64,000 bases of DNA from Rhytidiadelphus loreus (Eukaryota; Streptophyta; Bryopsida; Hypnales; Hylocomiaceae), in the NCBI GenBank assembly GCA_947034895.1, contig OX344761.1:39692863-39756862 (forward strand), written 5' to 3'. Below, piece by piece: positions 46,218 to 59,662 of the stretch. Position 1 is the first letter of the stretch, and each line of letters begins with the position of its first letter. A model generated the notes under the pieces. It searched no databases and was not told the DNA's origin. It saw only the letters and a program-made list of their open reading frames with translations. The position numbers were made by a program, and so were the translations under genes.

Positions 46218-49200
46218 TTACTCCGTATTAACTACCGAACTCACAAGCTGTGTCACTGACGAAGCATTGGGCAGCAAAACAATCGCTTTGTAGTGACTTG
46301 TGCAAGGTAGTGGCAGGATACGGCAAATTGATTCTTTCATTGACTCGGTGTTCGTCTCTGCTCTGACTTCTTCACGTAACTCATCTTGGGCCTGCAGCCA
46401 CGTTAACAAAAAATCAACCAAATGATGGCAACTTCCTCTCTAGTAATCTAAAGCACTGTGGAGTGGTCCTCCGTTTAGCCTCCCAGCACATCAATAATCA
46501 CTTAATAGGGTTGGCAGAGATCCTTACCTGCAATGAACTTGCCAAGCCCCCTGTGAAGTTTCTCGATTGGTAGGCTCGCTTCAAGCGGTTGACCCAATAG
46601 TCGTTATCCTGAACACGATCATAAAATAGATTCGAACATGATCATAAAATAGATTCGAAAATGCAATGTACCCAATTCTCCCGTAATTTGTACATCTGAA
46701 TACTGGTAGGCTACTAATTAATACATCCAGAAACATTCACAGCCTGAGTGCAGGAAGGCTGATTTGAAGTCTGCTGCACATTTGAAGTCAAATCAGGCTA
46801 CAATCGTGTACCTCTTGAAAGACTTCATACTCCCGTTGTTCAAGCTCCAAAACGGTTTCCACATCGTCATTGACTGCAGTCTTTTCTTCTTGCAGTTGCC
46901 TGATTTCCTCCAAGGTGATATCAACCTGAATTTGATCATAGACACAATGATGAACTCTACCACCAAGGAGGCAATGAAAACGATTGGGGGAGTCCATAAA
47001 GAGCCATGATTTGTGTATGTAATATGAGAGCGACTGGTCCAAATGTTCATCACTAGTCCAAAAATTATGAGGATGCAGAAACAAATTAGAATGGGAAAAC
47101 GTAATCTCCGAATCTTCAACATTGTCAAGAAGAACTCCGGCGTCATCTTCTAGGCCGGTTTTCAGAATCAAGAGTATGAATTAATGCAAGTCGTATAATT
47201 AAAAGTATTGTACTATGCGGAGTAGAATCGTATTTACCAACTCCCATGCAATGTCAGGATCACAAGAAAAATTGACAGCAACATGCCCAAACATCTCCTC
47301 ATACAAGAACGGATTGCTGCCTCCCATGAATGCAGACACAGTTGCATTGTACACCTGTCAGGAAGGGCAACAGTTTGACGGTCAGCTGCTTGACAAGACT
47401 CATTCGAGTGTCTTCGGAAGAAACTGTAGAGGAACCCTAAACCCTACCTTTCCATGCTTGAATCGTAGAACTTGCATAATTTTTGTTTCCAGGAACTTGC
47501 ACATGAAATCTGTCTTCTCCACGTCAAGACCCTGAATGAAAAGAAAATTCTATTAAGTAGGAAATTCTGTCAAATTAGGAATGAACACAACCCTGTGCAC
47601 GATAAGAAAAATGTGATGAATTTTGTCTGGAGCTTTCAACTTGGGGCATGAGCTCTCACCACCTGGGGACCTTGTAAATGGATAGGAAAAGAGAGATAAA
47701 CTTCACACTGAGCTTCGACCATGTCCATACGAACTTCTTCCCTGATAAAATCAACTCAAAAATTTAAGACACGCATATCATTTGATCTGCCTGTAAAGAC
47801 AGAGATCTTTTCATGTCTGAAAGAGTAAGGCTAGTACATTACCTTGTTATCTCTGAAGTAGGAAGCACAGGCACAATTGCCAAATCTTTGCGGTCGAAGA
47901 GCATCACAGGCTTTTCTGGCTTAGGAATACCGCCCTTAATGAATTCAAAGCATTGTATTAGGACAAGGGTCTCTAAGCAAAAAAAATCTTACTTGGTATG
48001 AGCAGAGGAATTCATGGGTATAGAACGCTTTACTAGAACAAACAATTTACTGAAATGTAAATAGATTTTCGTTCAAGGAGTCGCAGACCCCCGTACAGAC
48101 CTCAACAGATGGACAGGGATTTGATATTTTCCAGGAAAAGAAGTAGATGATGAGCATCGTATTACCAGGTATTGCAATATAAGTGGCAAGGCCTCCTTAG
48201 TGTCGATAGCTCCAACGATTATCACTGTAAACGTGGAAGGGTCTATGTAACAATCATTAAAATATTGGCAGCTTTTCTTTGGATCCACTTTGGTTAGAGC
48301 TGCTGCTGTCCACGGCTACCAGTGCACATCAACCAGTCAAAAGCACGAGTTTTGGATCAGCATAACAGCCATTTGTTGCCAAGAATGAACGGGGCGGACA
48401 AACGAACACATTAATATGTAATCAGCAGCACCTAACCTTGAACTAACCTTGTAGAAAAAAGAATCGCCAAGGTTGACAGCAGTAATTCTGTTGTAGAATG
48501 CACTCTGCGGATCTCGATCTAGGGCCTTGAAATACTCGATACATCTTTCCATCACCAGCTTCACTTCCGCATCGGCAACCTCCACTTTCGTCACAAACAA
48601 TTGGTGCCCAAGCTGGAGCAAAATTTAGCAATCTCAGTAAACAGTTACTCCACTATCCTCTCCCGGTATGCATGTGCACTTGCAAGTGCATCTTTCAACA
48701 AATAAACCTCGTATACTGCTAATTTATTATTGGAGAAACCATAGGCAAGGGTAATTGTAGATCAGTAATATAATCTGAATGTAGCTGCTAAGATAGCGAC
48801 ATTTAGAATTTGGGCGCATTCTTTTCGCAGCTCCATAGAAGAAGATCGTAAACAAGTACAGTTTGAAGAGATACTGTTACATTTGATAGTAAAAAGTGCT
48901 TGAGTGGGCAGTCAGAGAATGTGATGAGCCCTGCTAACAGCCACAGTGAAGCAAGGAAGATTATATTACCTGCAGAGCTGTTTCCAAGTCCGCTTTCGAA
49001 CAATCTACGGCAAAAGCCCGCGTGTAATATCCAAGAGTTACGCTTGGACCAATAATTTTGCCTGCCAGCAGTTCACTCAGTATAGAAGGTTTATGGCCAT
49101 AAATGCCCACTTCATCAGCAAAGGATCTTCCCATTTTGCATGTATAATGGTTACTTTCATCTATTTCAGATATTCCTCCATATGCAAATCCACGCACGAG

Positions 49201-52200
49201 AATCTGCAATGACAAAAGTGGAACCCAAGAGATAATTTAAAAATTTCTCAAGCACAAATTATTAGTTAAGTAGGTCTACCCTACTGCACAGGCAATAGAC
49301 CAGCTCACAAATCGAGATACATCGAGGTAAATTACAGAGTACACAAACAACATGCAGTAAAGTGAATCGATACATAAAAGGGAATGTTAACCTCATCATC
49401 ATTGAAGTCTGTGCATTTATAGCACACGCGCATCCCATTGCTTAGAGTTATCTCTGTTGCTTCAAATTCAGGATATTCCTTGGTCTCAGTAATTACTCTA
49501 CACATCCCAGAAAACATCAAGTCATGCACCCGTCATGTCCACAGACCATAACTCAGTCTGCCAAAACTTCTATATAGCCCTAACACCATCACAGGAACTA
49601 AAGAAGGCCATGCTGAAGCAATTTACCTCATTGAGGTCTACAAACAGAATAGAAATCTAATTAGCAATTCCTTGGTGCACACAGCGATCTCCTTACCCTG
49701 GTGCGGGGAGATCCATAACAATGACTTCTGGCAGATTTTCCTCATCCCAAGTGGCGATATCACCCCGTATTTCCATCTCTGCTACTTTCGCAACAACATC
49801 CTTCAATTTCTCTTCGTTCGCAATCGCATGAGGTTCGGTAGTTTTAATTACACAGCTATGAGTTGTGTAAAAGTGCTCTGCAGCCTTCGACACCTCCGTA
49901 GCAGAGATGTCTGATATTTGGAATAAAGAATGTGTCAGAGCTCCCACTGTTGTTGCGTCGATACTGAGATTCACTTCAAGCTCTAGCTATGTTCCATAGA
50001 GCTAGCTCTCTCAGCGAAATTTTTAAACATTACCTGTCAAATAGGGCAAAAGAGGGACAAGAATGAATCTGTAAAAATGAACGCACCTTCTAGGAGAGTC
50101 TTCCGAAGCTGCGTTGAATATTCGATTGATGGTAATGCATTTCCTCGCAAGAAGTGCTAAAACACGAATCTCATTTGGTTAGAGTCAGCTGTCACTGAAG
50201 TCTCGTTGCCTTCGAAAATGGTGCATATGTTGGTCTTATGACGCGAAACAGAACCCGAAAAAGTATCATTCTTTGAGCACAGTTTTGTACATCAATAAAC
50301 TCTTATATAAGCAATATGATAAAATTCAATGCTTCCTATCTGCAAAAGCCCTTCTCGTTACCTTGAAATCGCATGGCACTCGATTCAAGAGAACCTCGAT
50401 AAAAATGAGAGTCTCAATGATTAATAAAACTCTTCACACCATCTTAAATCTCAGAGAACTGTTTCTAAAATCGATCACACCAAAGCCAGCTGCCTCACCT
50501 CAACGTACATGTCACGCAAATCTGTGGACTGACGTTGGTCTCGCTGTAGATAATTTGATTTAAGGACCACCAGATGCTCTGCACGCGCAACTGCTATTTC
50601 CCTCTCAGAAAACCCGTGTAATCGTACTCGTGCAACCTTCACGTTTAACACAGTATCCTCGCAAATTAGAACAATGCCTTCGCGCTAAATGCACGAGTTA
50701 CTAATTAAAACTGTTGTTAAAGATGAGAGCATAAGAACCTCACCTCTGTGAGCAATTGTTCCAGTGCTCGACATGTTCCTCCTTCGGGGCATAGTGCAAG
50801 AAGGGTGTAAACCATCACTGGGTTGGTTAAGATCATAATTGTCCCGTCGACGGAATAAAACGGCCGATCTGTCTGCTTTGAAATCCTGTAAAGCCTACTA
50901 TCTAAAGCCTTGAAGAACATCGTTCTAGCCAGTTCCAAACGGATATCTTTTACTGTGTTTTTCGATGGTCTTGGTCTCTTGCAGGTTACGACGACTCTTG
51001 ACTGAATATATCAAAATGAAGATTTTGATGTTAGGTCTTCTGACAATCAATGATGATTGGAAACATATGCTCGTTCAACACAAAGAAGACTACCGTCATC
51101 CCAGTCAGAATAAACACATGGACTGGAAGTTTCTTTGCCGAAAGAGGAACACACTTTGTTATAATCAAGAACCACTTTGTAATAACCATCTCTATTTAGA
51201 AAATCAAAACCAAAGCGGAAGTGGAAGTGCAAAAGGTATATGAGATGAATACTTACTCCTTCTGCCTCTGGATCCACAAAACATAAGAAGCGTGGTTCAT
51301 CATGTGGAGGCACTGGGAATGTCGGGGTAGTGAGAGAACGGTTTGTGTCTTGAACATGACTTTGCTTAGCGGCGAACTCAAGTTTGATGAGTTTGACAAC
51401 ATCCTGGGGTAAACATGAAAAAACTTACAATTTTTACAAGCATTCCAACGAAGAAAAGAACACCAAAGGAATTCAATCAGAACGAATGTTTTCGGCGTAT
51501 GCAATCAATTTAGATACTGTTCAAGGCTATTCTAAGACTTCAAGAAGCATACCATTGAACTTACTACAGAACAAAGGCTTCTGTACACTTGAAAAGGTTC
51601 GGGAGGTTTGAGCAAGCCAAATTCGTTCCACAAAGTGGAATACCTCAGAGTTGTCAAAGTCTCCAACCACAACAACTGCCATGTTTTCTGGTCGATACCA
51701 AGTGCGGTAAAAATCTCGCACACGTTGCCCAGGCACGCTTTTTATAACTTCCTCTTCTCCAATTGGTAGACGATCAGCATACTGCAAGCAGTCAGAGAGT
51801 TTAGCACAGTTCATTAAGGAATAACTACCGTTTGTCGGTACACAAACCGATGAGTAATTCTGGTGCTCTAACTTGCAAGGAGACGGATGACCTTGCTTGA
51901 TTCCTATCATTAACAGAGGTGATCGATTTAACTCCCTTGCTATGACCAATAAAAGTTGTCCCTTGAAACAAGATGAGATTGACACCTTAGAACCTTCCAA
52001 CAAGACTTTAGCGTATGCTGTCCATGATCGCCCGGCGGAATTCCTTCCCTGTCTCCATTCCTCCAGCACAGCACCTCTCTCTTTCTCCAAATCCTCATCG
52101 GATGCCCGAATCTGAAAATTCATTTCACAAAATGCGTTTTGCAAGAACTCCCCCAGTTAGTAGATTGCTTCAACATATGAAACACATTAGAGGTCAGAGA

Positions 52201-53112
52201 AATTAGAATTTGATTTATCTTGTAAGCTGCATCATACCTCTGTGCTGTATTCAGCAAAAACATGGAGAGCTTTGGACAAGATTTCGGGTCTATCAACAGG
52301 AACCAGTATCTCATAGACGGTCTCATCAAAAGATGTGTACGCATTGTTGCAAGGTCCAAACTGCGAGCCAATAGTCTCCAAGAAATGAACCAAATCATGG
52401 TTTGAATAATCCTTAGTAGCACTAAAAGCCAAGTGTTCCACAATATGTGCGACACCTTGCTCGCCGTCCTCCTCAAAAACAGACCTGCCACTCAACATTT
52501 CATTTCAAGAGATCAGGGTTTGATTTCACATCCTAAAGTACAATTTGAAATAATTCCTGCATCTGATGAGTTTCTAATTGCTAGTACGCCTTGAGAAGAT
52601 TCAGACATTCCTGAGGACTCACAGGCGCCATTTGCCGCAAACAGAAACCGCCTAATGGAAGCCCTAGCTTGGCCATCACTGAAACAAAGATACTCAAGAA
52701 ATGGTGTGCGTCAGCAGGATATTAACAAAATGAAAGAAACGAGACTCTGTTCCATCGAAGCTTACCCTACCGGCACCACAAGTGCAATAGCTGCTCGATC
52801 TCGCGGCTTCGCGTTTTTGCGGACATAGTACCGCATCCCATTCTCCAACACTCCGTACAAGGCTCCCGCTGGACCTGGAGGAAGGAGATCCTCAGATTTG
52901 ACGTTCAGAGGCTTCAGCCCCTCGAAATCTAGCACGAGCGACTCTGCGGGCGCTGGTGGAGCGATGGCCACTTCCTCGGACTTCAACACCATCGAGATCG
53001 ACCGGACGTACTTTCCAGGCTCCAGAATGGACTTCTGTCTCTCAAACTGCCTCCCAGATGGCTGAAGTTGCATGCCTTCGCTCGCCATCGGCTTCACTTC
53101 GCTTCCCTCCAT
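46218..53112 (-). CDS. M16-family zinc protease, PQQL-like
   Basis: Twenty exons join without a phase error to 1050 residues: 53112-52766, 52484-52238, 52111-51986, 51781-51644, 51403-51257, 51001-50744, 50636-50499, 50156-50087, 49982-49697, 49497-49392, 49203-48970, 48612-48448, 48315-48166, 47934-47843, 47741-47663, 47531-47448, 47354-47238, 46925-46812, 46608-46528 and 46391-46218. The inverted zinc motif HIVEH lies at residues 129-133, with the downstream acidic EKERGAVLEEW (207-217) supplying the third ligand. A second, non-catalytic M16 half begins near TEITLSNGMRVCYK, with DPSTFTVIIVG late in it. These features follow plant PQQL-type proteases (At5g56730 class). M16 enzymes cleave unfolded or short peptides in a closed chamber. 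The first ~80 residues are poorly conserved; I see no certain targeting signal. Confidence 0.93.
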
Positions 53113-54383
53113 AATTCACACTATGAATCCTCAACGCTTCAAAAAATTGAACAAACTACCGAAACCGGAGTAGCGCAAATCTTGAATCCCTCACACACGA
53201 ACTCCGATTGCCTCAATTTCCCTAGCAAACAAACTCGTTCCAGAGCCAATATACTTATCAAGAAAAATTCTCCGAAAGCCTCTTTATCCTCATCCAGAGT
53301 AGACCAATTCAAATACTCGACGGTCAAATTTCTACAGCACAAGACTGCACCAAGTTCGACGCTACGAATCGAAGCACGTGCTTCCAATCCAGAAACTGTA
53401 TCACATTTCTTAAACAGCATTACATACAGTAACGCTGACTTTTGACGGGAGGAACAACAATTGGGGAAAACCTTGAGAACTTCCGGCAAATTCGAATGTC
53501 GTTGCAGAACAAATTCTACAGAAATTGCAGTGCCGATCGCTTCTTAGTGTCAAAATTCGTAGCATTAATTTCATCCATGGATTGTTACATTACATTTAGG
53601 AGAAAAGATCATTTGACTCCTAGCTAAGCTTAAAACTACTGTCAAGAGAAAGAATCATTCTACTGCAAAGTAAATTGCAAACACTGCTCGAGTTGGACGA
53701 CATCGTATCAAGTGCTTTGATGCACTTGGAGGTATTCTAATATATGGCACATAAAAATAATATATCTACCACCAATTTGACTCCTTCCATTCTCTCCTGC
53801 AAGACGGTGCTTGAAATCTGGAGAGGATTGTAAGCGTCGTTCGGGATTCGGCGACTGTGTTGAAAAAATCGGTACGGTACCTAGAGGATAGCACCAGCTA
53901 CCTACTGCTAGGCCTTCATGGCTTAGGTAGTACTCTAGAACTGTCACCAAGACTCTCACAGTGGTCATAAGACCAGAGGAGTTACTCTTCTAGAGTACTA
54001 CCTCGAGGGAGTGGGACCTTTTTTCTACCCTTTTAAGGATTCTTTTTTGGCAATGAAAATTTTAGGGAGAGTGGGAAGTGTGAAATGATTGGTGCTCATT
54101 AAAAAAAATTGAAAAAAGAAGAAGCAAAATTTGATTATTTAAAAAAAACGTTGCAACAAACTTGAGTTTATGCCTATGGGTTGACCTTCTTAGCTAACCT
54201 TACGAGGTGCCTAGATATGAACCATTTTGAAAATAAACATGTAATTGTAATTGGGATTGGGATTGGGATTGGGAAGGAACTTGAAAGGAGAAGCACTTTT
54301 CGTGGAATGGAATTGAGATTATGAGTGGATTTAGATTATAAACAAGTGCCTAATTGTAATGTGTAATTTGTGTACGCATGTCT
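53113..54383. other. 5' flank of the protease gene and noncoding DNA
   Basis: The protease promoter should lie just above 53112; no clear TATA or other element can be named. Two (ATTGGG)n units occur near 54250-54275. A hairpin lies at 53925-54003. Confidence 0.4.
53925..54003. repeat. Hairpin with 16-bp perfect arms
   Basis: AGGTAGTACTCTAGAA (53925-53940) pairs with TTCTAGAGTACTACCT (53988-54003). The AGGTAGTNCTC start matches the terminal motif of MITE families E and F, so it may be a minimal or deletion derivative (79 bp). Confidence 0.65.
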
Positions 54384-54694
54384 CTTTCATACATTCTTTA
54401 GTGGAAGGTATTTACATTCTTTAGTGCAACAATCTTTAGTGCAACTGTTTATAATCTATAAATTCTTTCATACATTCTTTAGTGCAATTGTTTAGTGCAA
54501 CAATCTTTAGTGCAACTGTTTATAATCTTTAAATTCTTTCATACATTCTTTAATGCAATTGTTTAGTGCAATAATCTTTAGTGCAATTGTTTATAATCTT
54601 TAAATTCTTTCATACATTCTTTAGTGCAATTGTTTAGTGCAACAATCTTTAGTGCAACAATCTTTAGTGCAATTGTTTATAATCTTTAAATCCT
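54384..54694. repeat. Minisatellite, ~72-bp period
   Basis: About four units of CTTTCATACATTCTTTAGTG, CAATTGTTTAGTGCAACA, ATCTTTAGTGCAA and TGTTTATAATC repeat head to tail, with small internal duplications of the AATCTTTAGTGCAAC phrase. Confidence 0.8.
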
Positions 54695-57477
54695 TTGTTA
54701 ATTAAAATGCCTTATTTGATAGTAATGTAATAACATGTAACAATCCTACTAAATGTAAGGGATTACTATACATCTTAGGAATGATGGGCCTCAACATGCT
54801 ACTATTGGTTTTTACATATGTTTCCATTTCTTTTGGCCTTATAATAGTTGACTTTTATGAGGATATTTTTATAACCATATGGTTACAATTCTACTATACA
54901 TACTATAAACATTATTTTGATGATATGTCCAATATGCCACTTGAATCACTTTTAACAAGTCTCTCATTTACTTTGTTTTTTGTATATTAGCAATAATCTA
55001 TGAACCCTTATGAAAGAGTAAACTTTAGTATTCTTCTACTATTATAATATTTTGACATTGAATTACAGAGTTTGCACTTTAAATTAAAATAGTTTGATGA
55101 ATTTCTTAAAAGATTTATTTTTCAAATATTATCATTAAATTTCATTTTACATTAGAAATTAGTCATTGAATCCAAACAAATGTCATCAAGATGCCTTATA
55201 GGCTTTTAACCCCTCAAAAACTCGATACTTAAATTTTGAATATCATATGGACTCAAGCATGTTTCAAATATGCAAAATCTTGATATTTTCATTCATCTAA
55301 ATGTTTGTAGATTTTGGTGTTAATTCTCTTACATTTTTATGGTATAGATTTTCAAAACTATTCTTTGCAAATGTTCTAGAGTTAAAAGGATATAAATATG
55401 TTTGATATCAAAAAGTAATTTTTTGGTTTAAAAAATGCCCCTTGTAATATCATTTAAATAAATACATAAAATAAAAATCATGAAAAATCACGATTATTAG
55501 CACTTAAAATTTTTAACCTACAAAAAAATTTAGTGGAAATTATAAATATTTAGTCTGTGATCAATTTTAGAAGGAATTTGCAACATTAAGTGTCAAATTT
55601 TATTGAAAATATTAGTTAGTGCAGCTATTGATTTAATTACATGGATATGGTCTATAAATCATATCTTTCAATTTTTGTTTTAAAGTCATTATTAAATTAT
55701 TTCAAGTTGTACTTCACTCATAATTTTGGACTTCTAGACTATCTCATAGTCTTCAATTAATCCTAATGACCTAAAGGGAGTGTACTTTCAAAATGGCCAA
55801 GAACTTGAGCAATTTGTTTGTTCATTTTTCTTGAGATTACATAGAATGTAACCCTAGGATCTTGAAGTTTACATTGAGAGTGAGAACGTCAAAAAAAATT
55901 CAGATTATTTGACCAGACAATTTAGTAGATATGTAGTTTGAAGTTTTATTTAGGTCAAAGGAAAAACAAGGCAACGTACTTTGAAGGAGCAGATCTTAGT
56001 GAGAATATTTTGAAATGATGACATTTTTGTACTCAGTGAAAGACAAGAGAGTTGAGAATGCTCATCTAAGATTTTCCAAACATTCCAACCATTTTACAAT
56101 TGATAGTAGAGCTTGCAATGCACAATGGTCACTAAAATGAGTGTACAAGTAACTTATGTTAGTGTTTTTAAGAAAAACAAGAATGGAACACTTGTCTTCT
56201 CCTTGGATCTACCCTTTTTTGAGGTAGATCTCCCTTTTTGAAGTGGGCAACAATCGCATTAGTTGGCTGACTTTTTAGTCCATGCCCAAACTGGCCCTCC
56301 CAAAATGAGTTGTGAACTACACCACTCTATTCAGCTTAAAAGAATTCCACAAGGCAGAGTTTAACTTGGAATTTGATGAAACTAACCCCATTGGATTCAT
56401 AATGTATTCTATTTTCTAGAATTAAATTTATCTAAAAAATTCAAATTTGAAATTGGGCAGCTCAATAAAGAAGAGCAACTACCTATTCTCAAGGGGTGAA
56501 AAGTTAGCATCAAAACTTTCCTTTTATTTGATCTCTTGAAACTTTGCAAATTCCTCTCATACAAAGCATCATGTTAATTAATTATTTTCCAATTTGATTG
56601 CTTGAATATTTTTTGGGGTGTTAAATTGCATTTCTAATATAGAGACCAAAAAGAAGGAAAAATATTACAAGGCCATTGTACCAAAAGACAATATGAACAA
56701 CAATATACTAGTTTAAGCCATACTTGTATTTTTTAATGTCATCAAATTGTGGATGGAAGTTAGGCTTTGAGTCTTGCTTCATGTCCAATGGTTAGGAAAA
56801 ATTTGGACCCCACAAATTCCTTTATTTCCACAACGCTTATTATTTTGATTTGATGATTAAATTTGAAAATTTTGAATTCATACTGAAATTAGACATTTGA
56901 AGTTAGCCTAGGGTTGTGACAAAATACAAAATTAACTCTTCGCAAAATATTGGGCAATTCTTATCTAAGTTTTGTAGGTCTAGAAAAACAATTTCGGATG
57001 TAAGATGATATTTTTTATATATTTGATGTAGAAGGTGTGTGAATTGAGGTATACAACAATGACAAAAAGTTTGAATTCTCATTAAGTTGGATTCAATGAC
57101 ACATGACACCTCCTATATATCTCTAAATTTGCAAAGGCATCATACATTCTATATGTACGATGCTATATTGGAGCATGATAAGGTATGGATGCTAAAAATG
57201 ACATCCAATTGGAAGATGCTAATTGATGAATTATGAATCCAATGATACATGTCTTGCGATACTTTAGTATATAATTTTTATTCCACAAGAATCAAATACG
57301 GTTCCATATAATTAAATACTTCCCTACAAACCTTTAACCTTGAAACAACACTGAAGACACAAAGTATCCAATGGATGAATTTCTTTATTATTGTAGAAAT
57401 AGAGAATGTACCTATTGGTCTAAAAGTTGATTCATGCTTGAATGAGTACCCATCACCGCAAACACTTCCTTCTTCAC
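54695..57477. other. AT-rich noncoding DNA
   Basis: No gene supported. TTAACCCCTCAAAAACTCG at about 55207 looks like a lone end of a TTAA-type element; I did not find its partner. Confidence 0.4.
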
Positions 57478-57659
57478 TAAATAGGGGTATTAAGGGGACC
57501 AAAAAATTGAAGGAACTTATTGTGACTAAAAATTGTAGACGTTTGAAACATGATGTACAACCCCCGGATACTTTAGTAACTATTGACATACAACGGTAGA
57601 TATTTACATAGTGTATAATGTCGATTAATTAGTACGGGTCCCCTTAACCCCCCTATTCA
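57478..57659. repeat. Foldback with ~22-bp arms containing TTAA
   Basis: TAAATAGGGGTATTAAGGGG (57478) and the complement of 57637-57659 (TGAATAGGGGGGTTAAGGGG) match with three or four differences. It may be two inward-facing ends of related elements or one small foldback. Confidence 0.5.
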
Positions 57660-57890
57660 ATGTAGAATTTAAGGATATTCTTATAAGGACACTAAGGCCA
57701 AAAGTGTCTAATAGATGACTTTCCAAGGTCAAGGTTATCCCTTGAAGGACTTTGAGGACCAAAAATGTTTGAAGGGACCCTTGAATGACTTTGTTGTTCC
57801 TTGTAAAAACAAAGACACCTATTTGTACAATAATTAGAACATTTTGGTGACTACCTTGGTCATGGGGCATCTCCTTCAAGGCTTCAAGGC

Positions 57891-57938
57891 TTAACCCTGT
57901 AAGTCCGCTAACTGAGGTCAAAGTCCTTTCAGGGTTAA
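57891..57938. repeat. 48-bp inverted repeat with TTAACCCTG ends
   Basis: TTAACCCTG (57891-57899) and CAGGGTTAA (57930-57938) are exact inverses around a 30-bp centre. The TTAACCC start recalls families B and C, so this may be an internally deleted relic. Confidence 0.5.
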
Positions 57939-58240
57939 GTTAAACTCCACGTGCTGGGTTGCAACTACATGGGAAGGTTGTTGGAGCGTCCGTTGTGGAC
58001 TTCGTGTCAAGGCATTTGCTCGGTCTCTCTCTCTTTGCTTGGATTTCTCAATGGATTTCTCAATGCTTGTGAAATTCACTCTGGGTTGAACTCTTCCTTC
58101 CGAAAGTATTGTACTTGTTATGCAAATTGACAGCAATTCTTGTTGACAAATCAAAGTGATTACGAGAGTTTCTACAATTGCCAGTTATAATTGCGCAGGA
58201 AGAGAAAAGAGTGCACACTCGGAGCCCCTGTGTGGCAAAG

Positions 58241-58660
58241 TATCGATACAATGGACACTGGTGTTCGAGGTAAGATTTTTTCTACATTTCGAATGAAATA
58301 AGTTCAGTACAGGAAACATCCGCAGTGAGTGCTTCATCACTATCTACCAACAAAAAGCTAATTGCTTCGTTTCTCACACCATAATGCTCTCCCTTGAGGA
58401 TGGGTAACAGTTGTCGCAACACCGATGCTGTGTCTCCGAGACTTGCAAAATAGTTGAGGCAGGCAACCATTTGCAGGAGCATCACCATCAGCATTCCGAG
58501 AACGCTTGCAGATTCTCTCCTGCCTCTGTAAAGATGCAGCGAAGCCAAGATAGTTGTAAGCGTTATTACCACCGTACCTGTGCGTCATGGAGGATGCTCT
58601 ATGGAGCCATTCGTACTGCACTTACAGGTCTTGGAGAAGTGTGAACGAAATCCTTGTCAT
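58241..58660. other. Coding-like block, strand uncertain
   Basis: On the minus strand 58282-58572 is open (...VLRQLLPILKGEHYGVRNEAISFLL...), with a hydrophobic first half. On the plus strand, ATGGACACTGGTGTTCGAG at 58250 ends in a good donor (GAG|GTAAGA), with an acceptor at 58309. Base content is less AT-rich than the flanks. I recognise no family on either strand and cannot decide which is real, if either. Confidence 0.25.
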
Positions 58661-59662
58661 CCGAAGTATTCCAATTCAGTTGAATGTGATTCGTATCAAA
58701 ATCTAAAATTAAACTGGTTTTCAATCAAATTAGAATATTTCATGAACTTTTAGAGAGATCATAAAGAAAAAATTCTTCGCCATAATTCATGAAGAGATCT
58801 CCCTATGGTCACAGTAATCGTCAAAAGATGCCCTATGTATCATCGGGAGGGCTCTGTATGATCACTGCAACCAAAAGGAAACTTCCCCGTGAACCATAAG
58901 AAAGATTCCTTTCTAATGTCGTCTAAAAGTTCCTCAAAAACATCTAAAACATTGGTTTTGAAAACATATTACTGAAAACATTGTTTTAACATGAGTGATG
59001 CAAGGTCAGAAACGAGAGCAACAGCCCTCTGCAAATTCACCTGTCCTTCAATCAATGGAACTTGATTGCTCACATTCACAAGAAAATGGCATACGGAGAA
59101 AATGCTCCATTCTACACAGCACGCTTGTTTCGTTAGTGAATTACAGCAACCCTAAACCCTAAACCGAAGGCGATGAAGATTGAACGTAACAACACAAGCT
59201 GCTGATCCGTAGTGCAAGTTTGTCAGATCCATAGCACCATAACAAACTGTAAATAATGTCTCTGACCTTGAATTGAACTCCTAGCAAAACTTGCTGCAGG
59301 GTGCTTCACTTGATTGCTTACCCTAATATTGTCAGAAGAACGCTTCCATAGCCGCCATCTCCAAAGTTTCAATAAGATCAGCCGTCAACTCCACCATCGC
59401 TCGAGTTCTTTCCCCCCTCATCCTCTACCTCAGACAACGGGTCCAACTCCCCAACTCTGGTGAAAGAGTTTCATAGCACCAGCAATTGCACTCACTGCAA
59501 AGCTTTAATTGCTGGCACATAGATCATCGACCCGGTGTGTTAGACTACTGCACACAAAGGCCAACGGAAAGGGAGAAAGGCCAACTGAAGGGAGTCAAGG
59601 GACCCAAGCCCTAAACCCTAACCCTACAGTCACTAACAAAAGTGCCCAGACTGATAGGCACA
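58661..59662. other. Noncoding DNA downstream of the DOG1-domain gene
   Basis: Contains two telomere-like runs, AACCCTAAACCCTAAACC near 59148 and CCCTAAACCCTAACCCT near 59611. No gene supported. Confidence 0.4.

Noticed and set aside
59148..59630. Chromosome end or internal telomere
   Set aside because: Only two or three AAACCCTA units at each place; more likely telobox-type motifs near genes.
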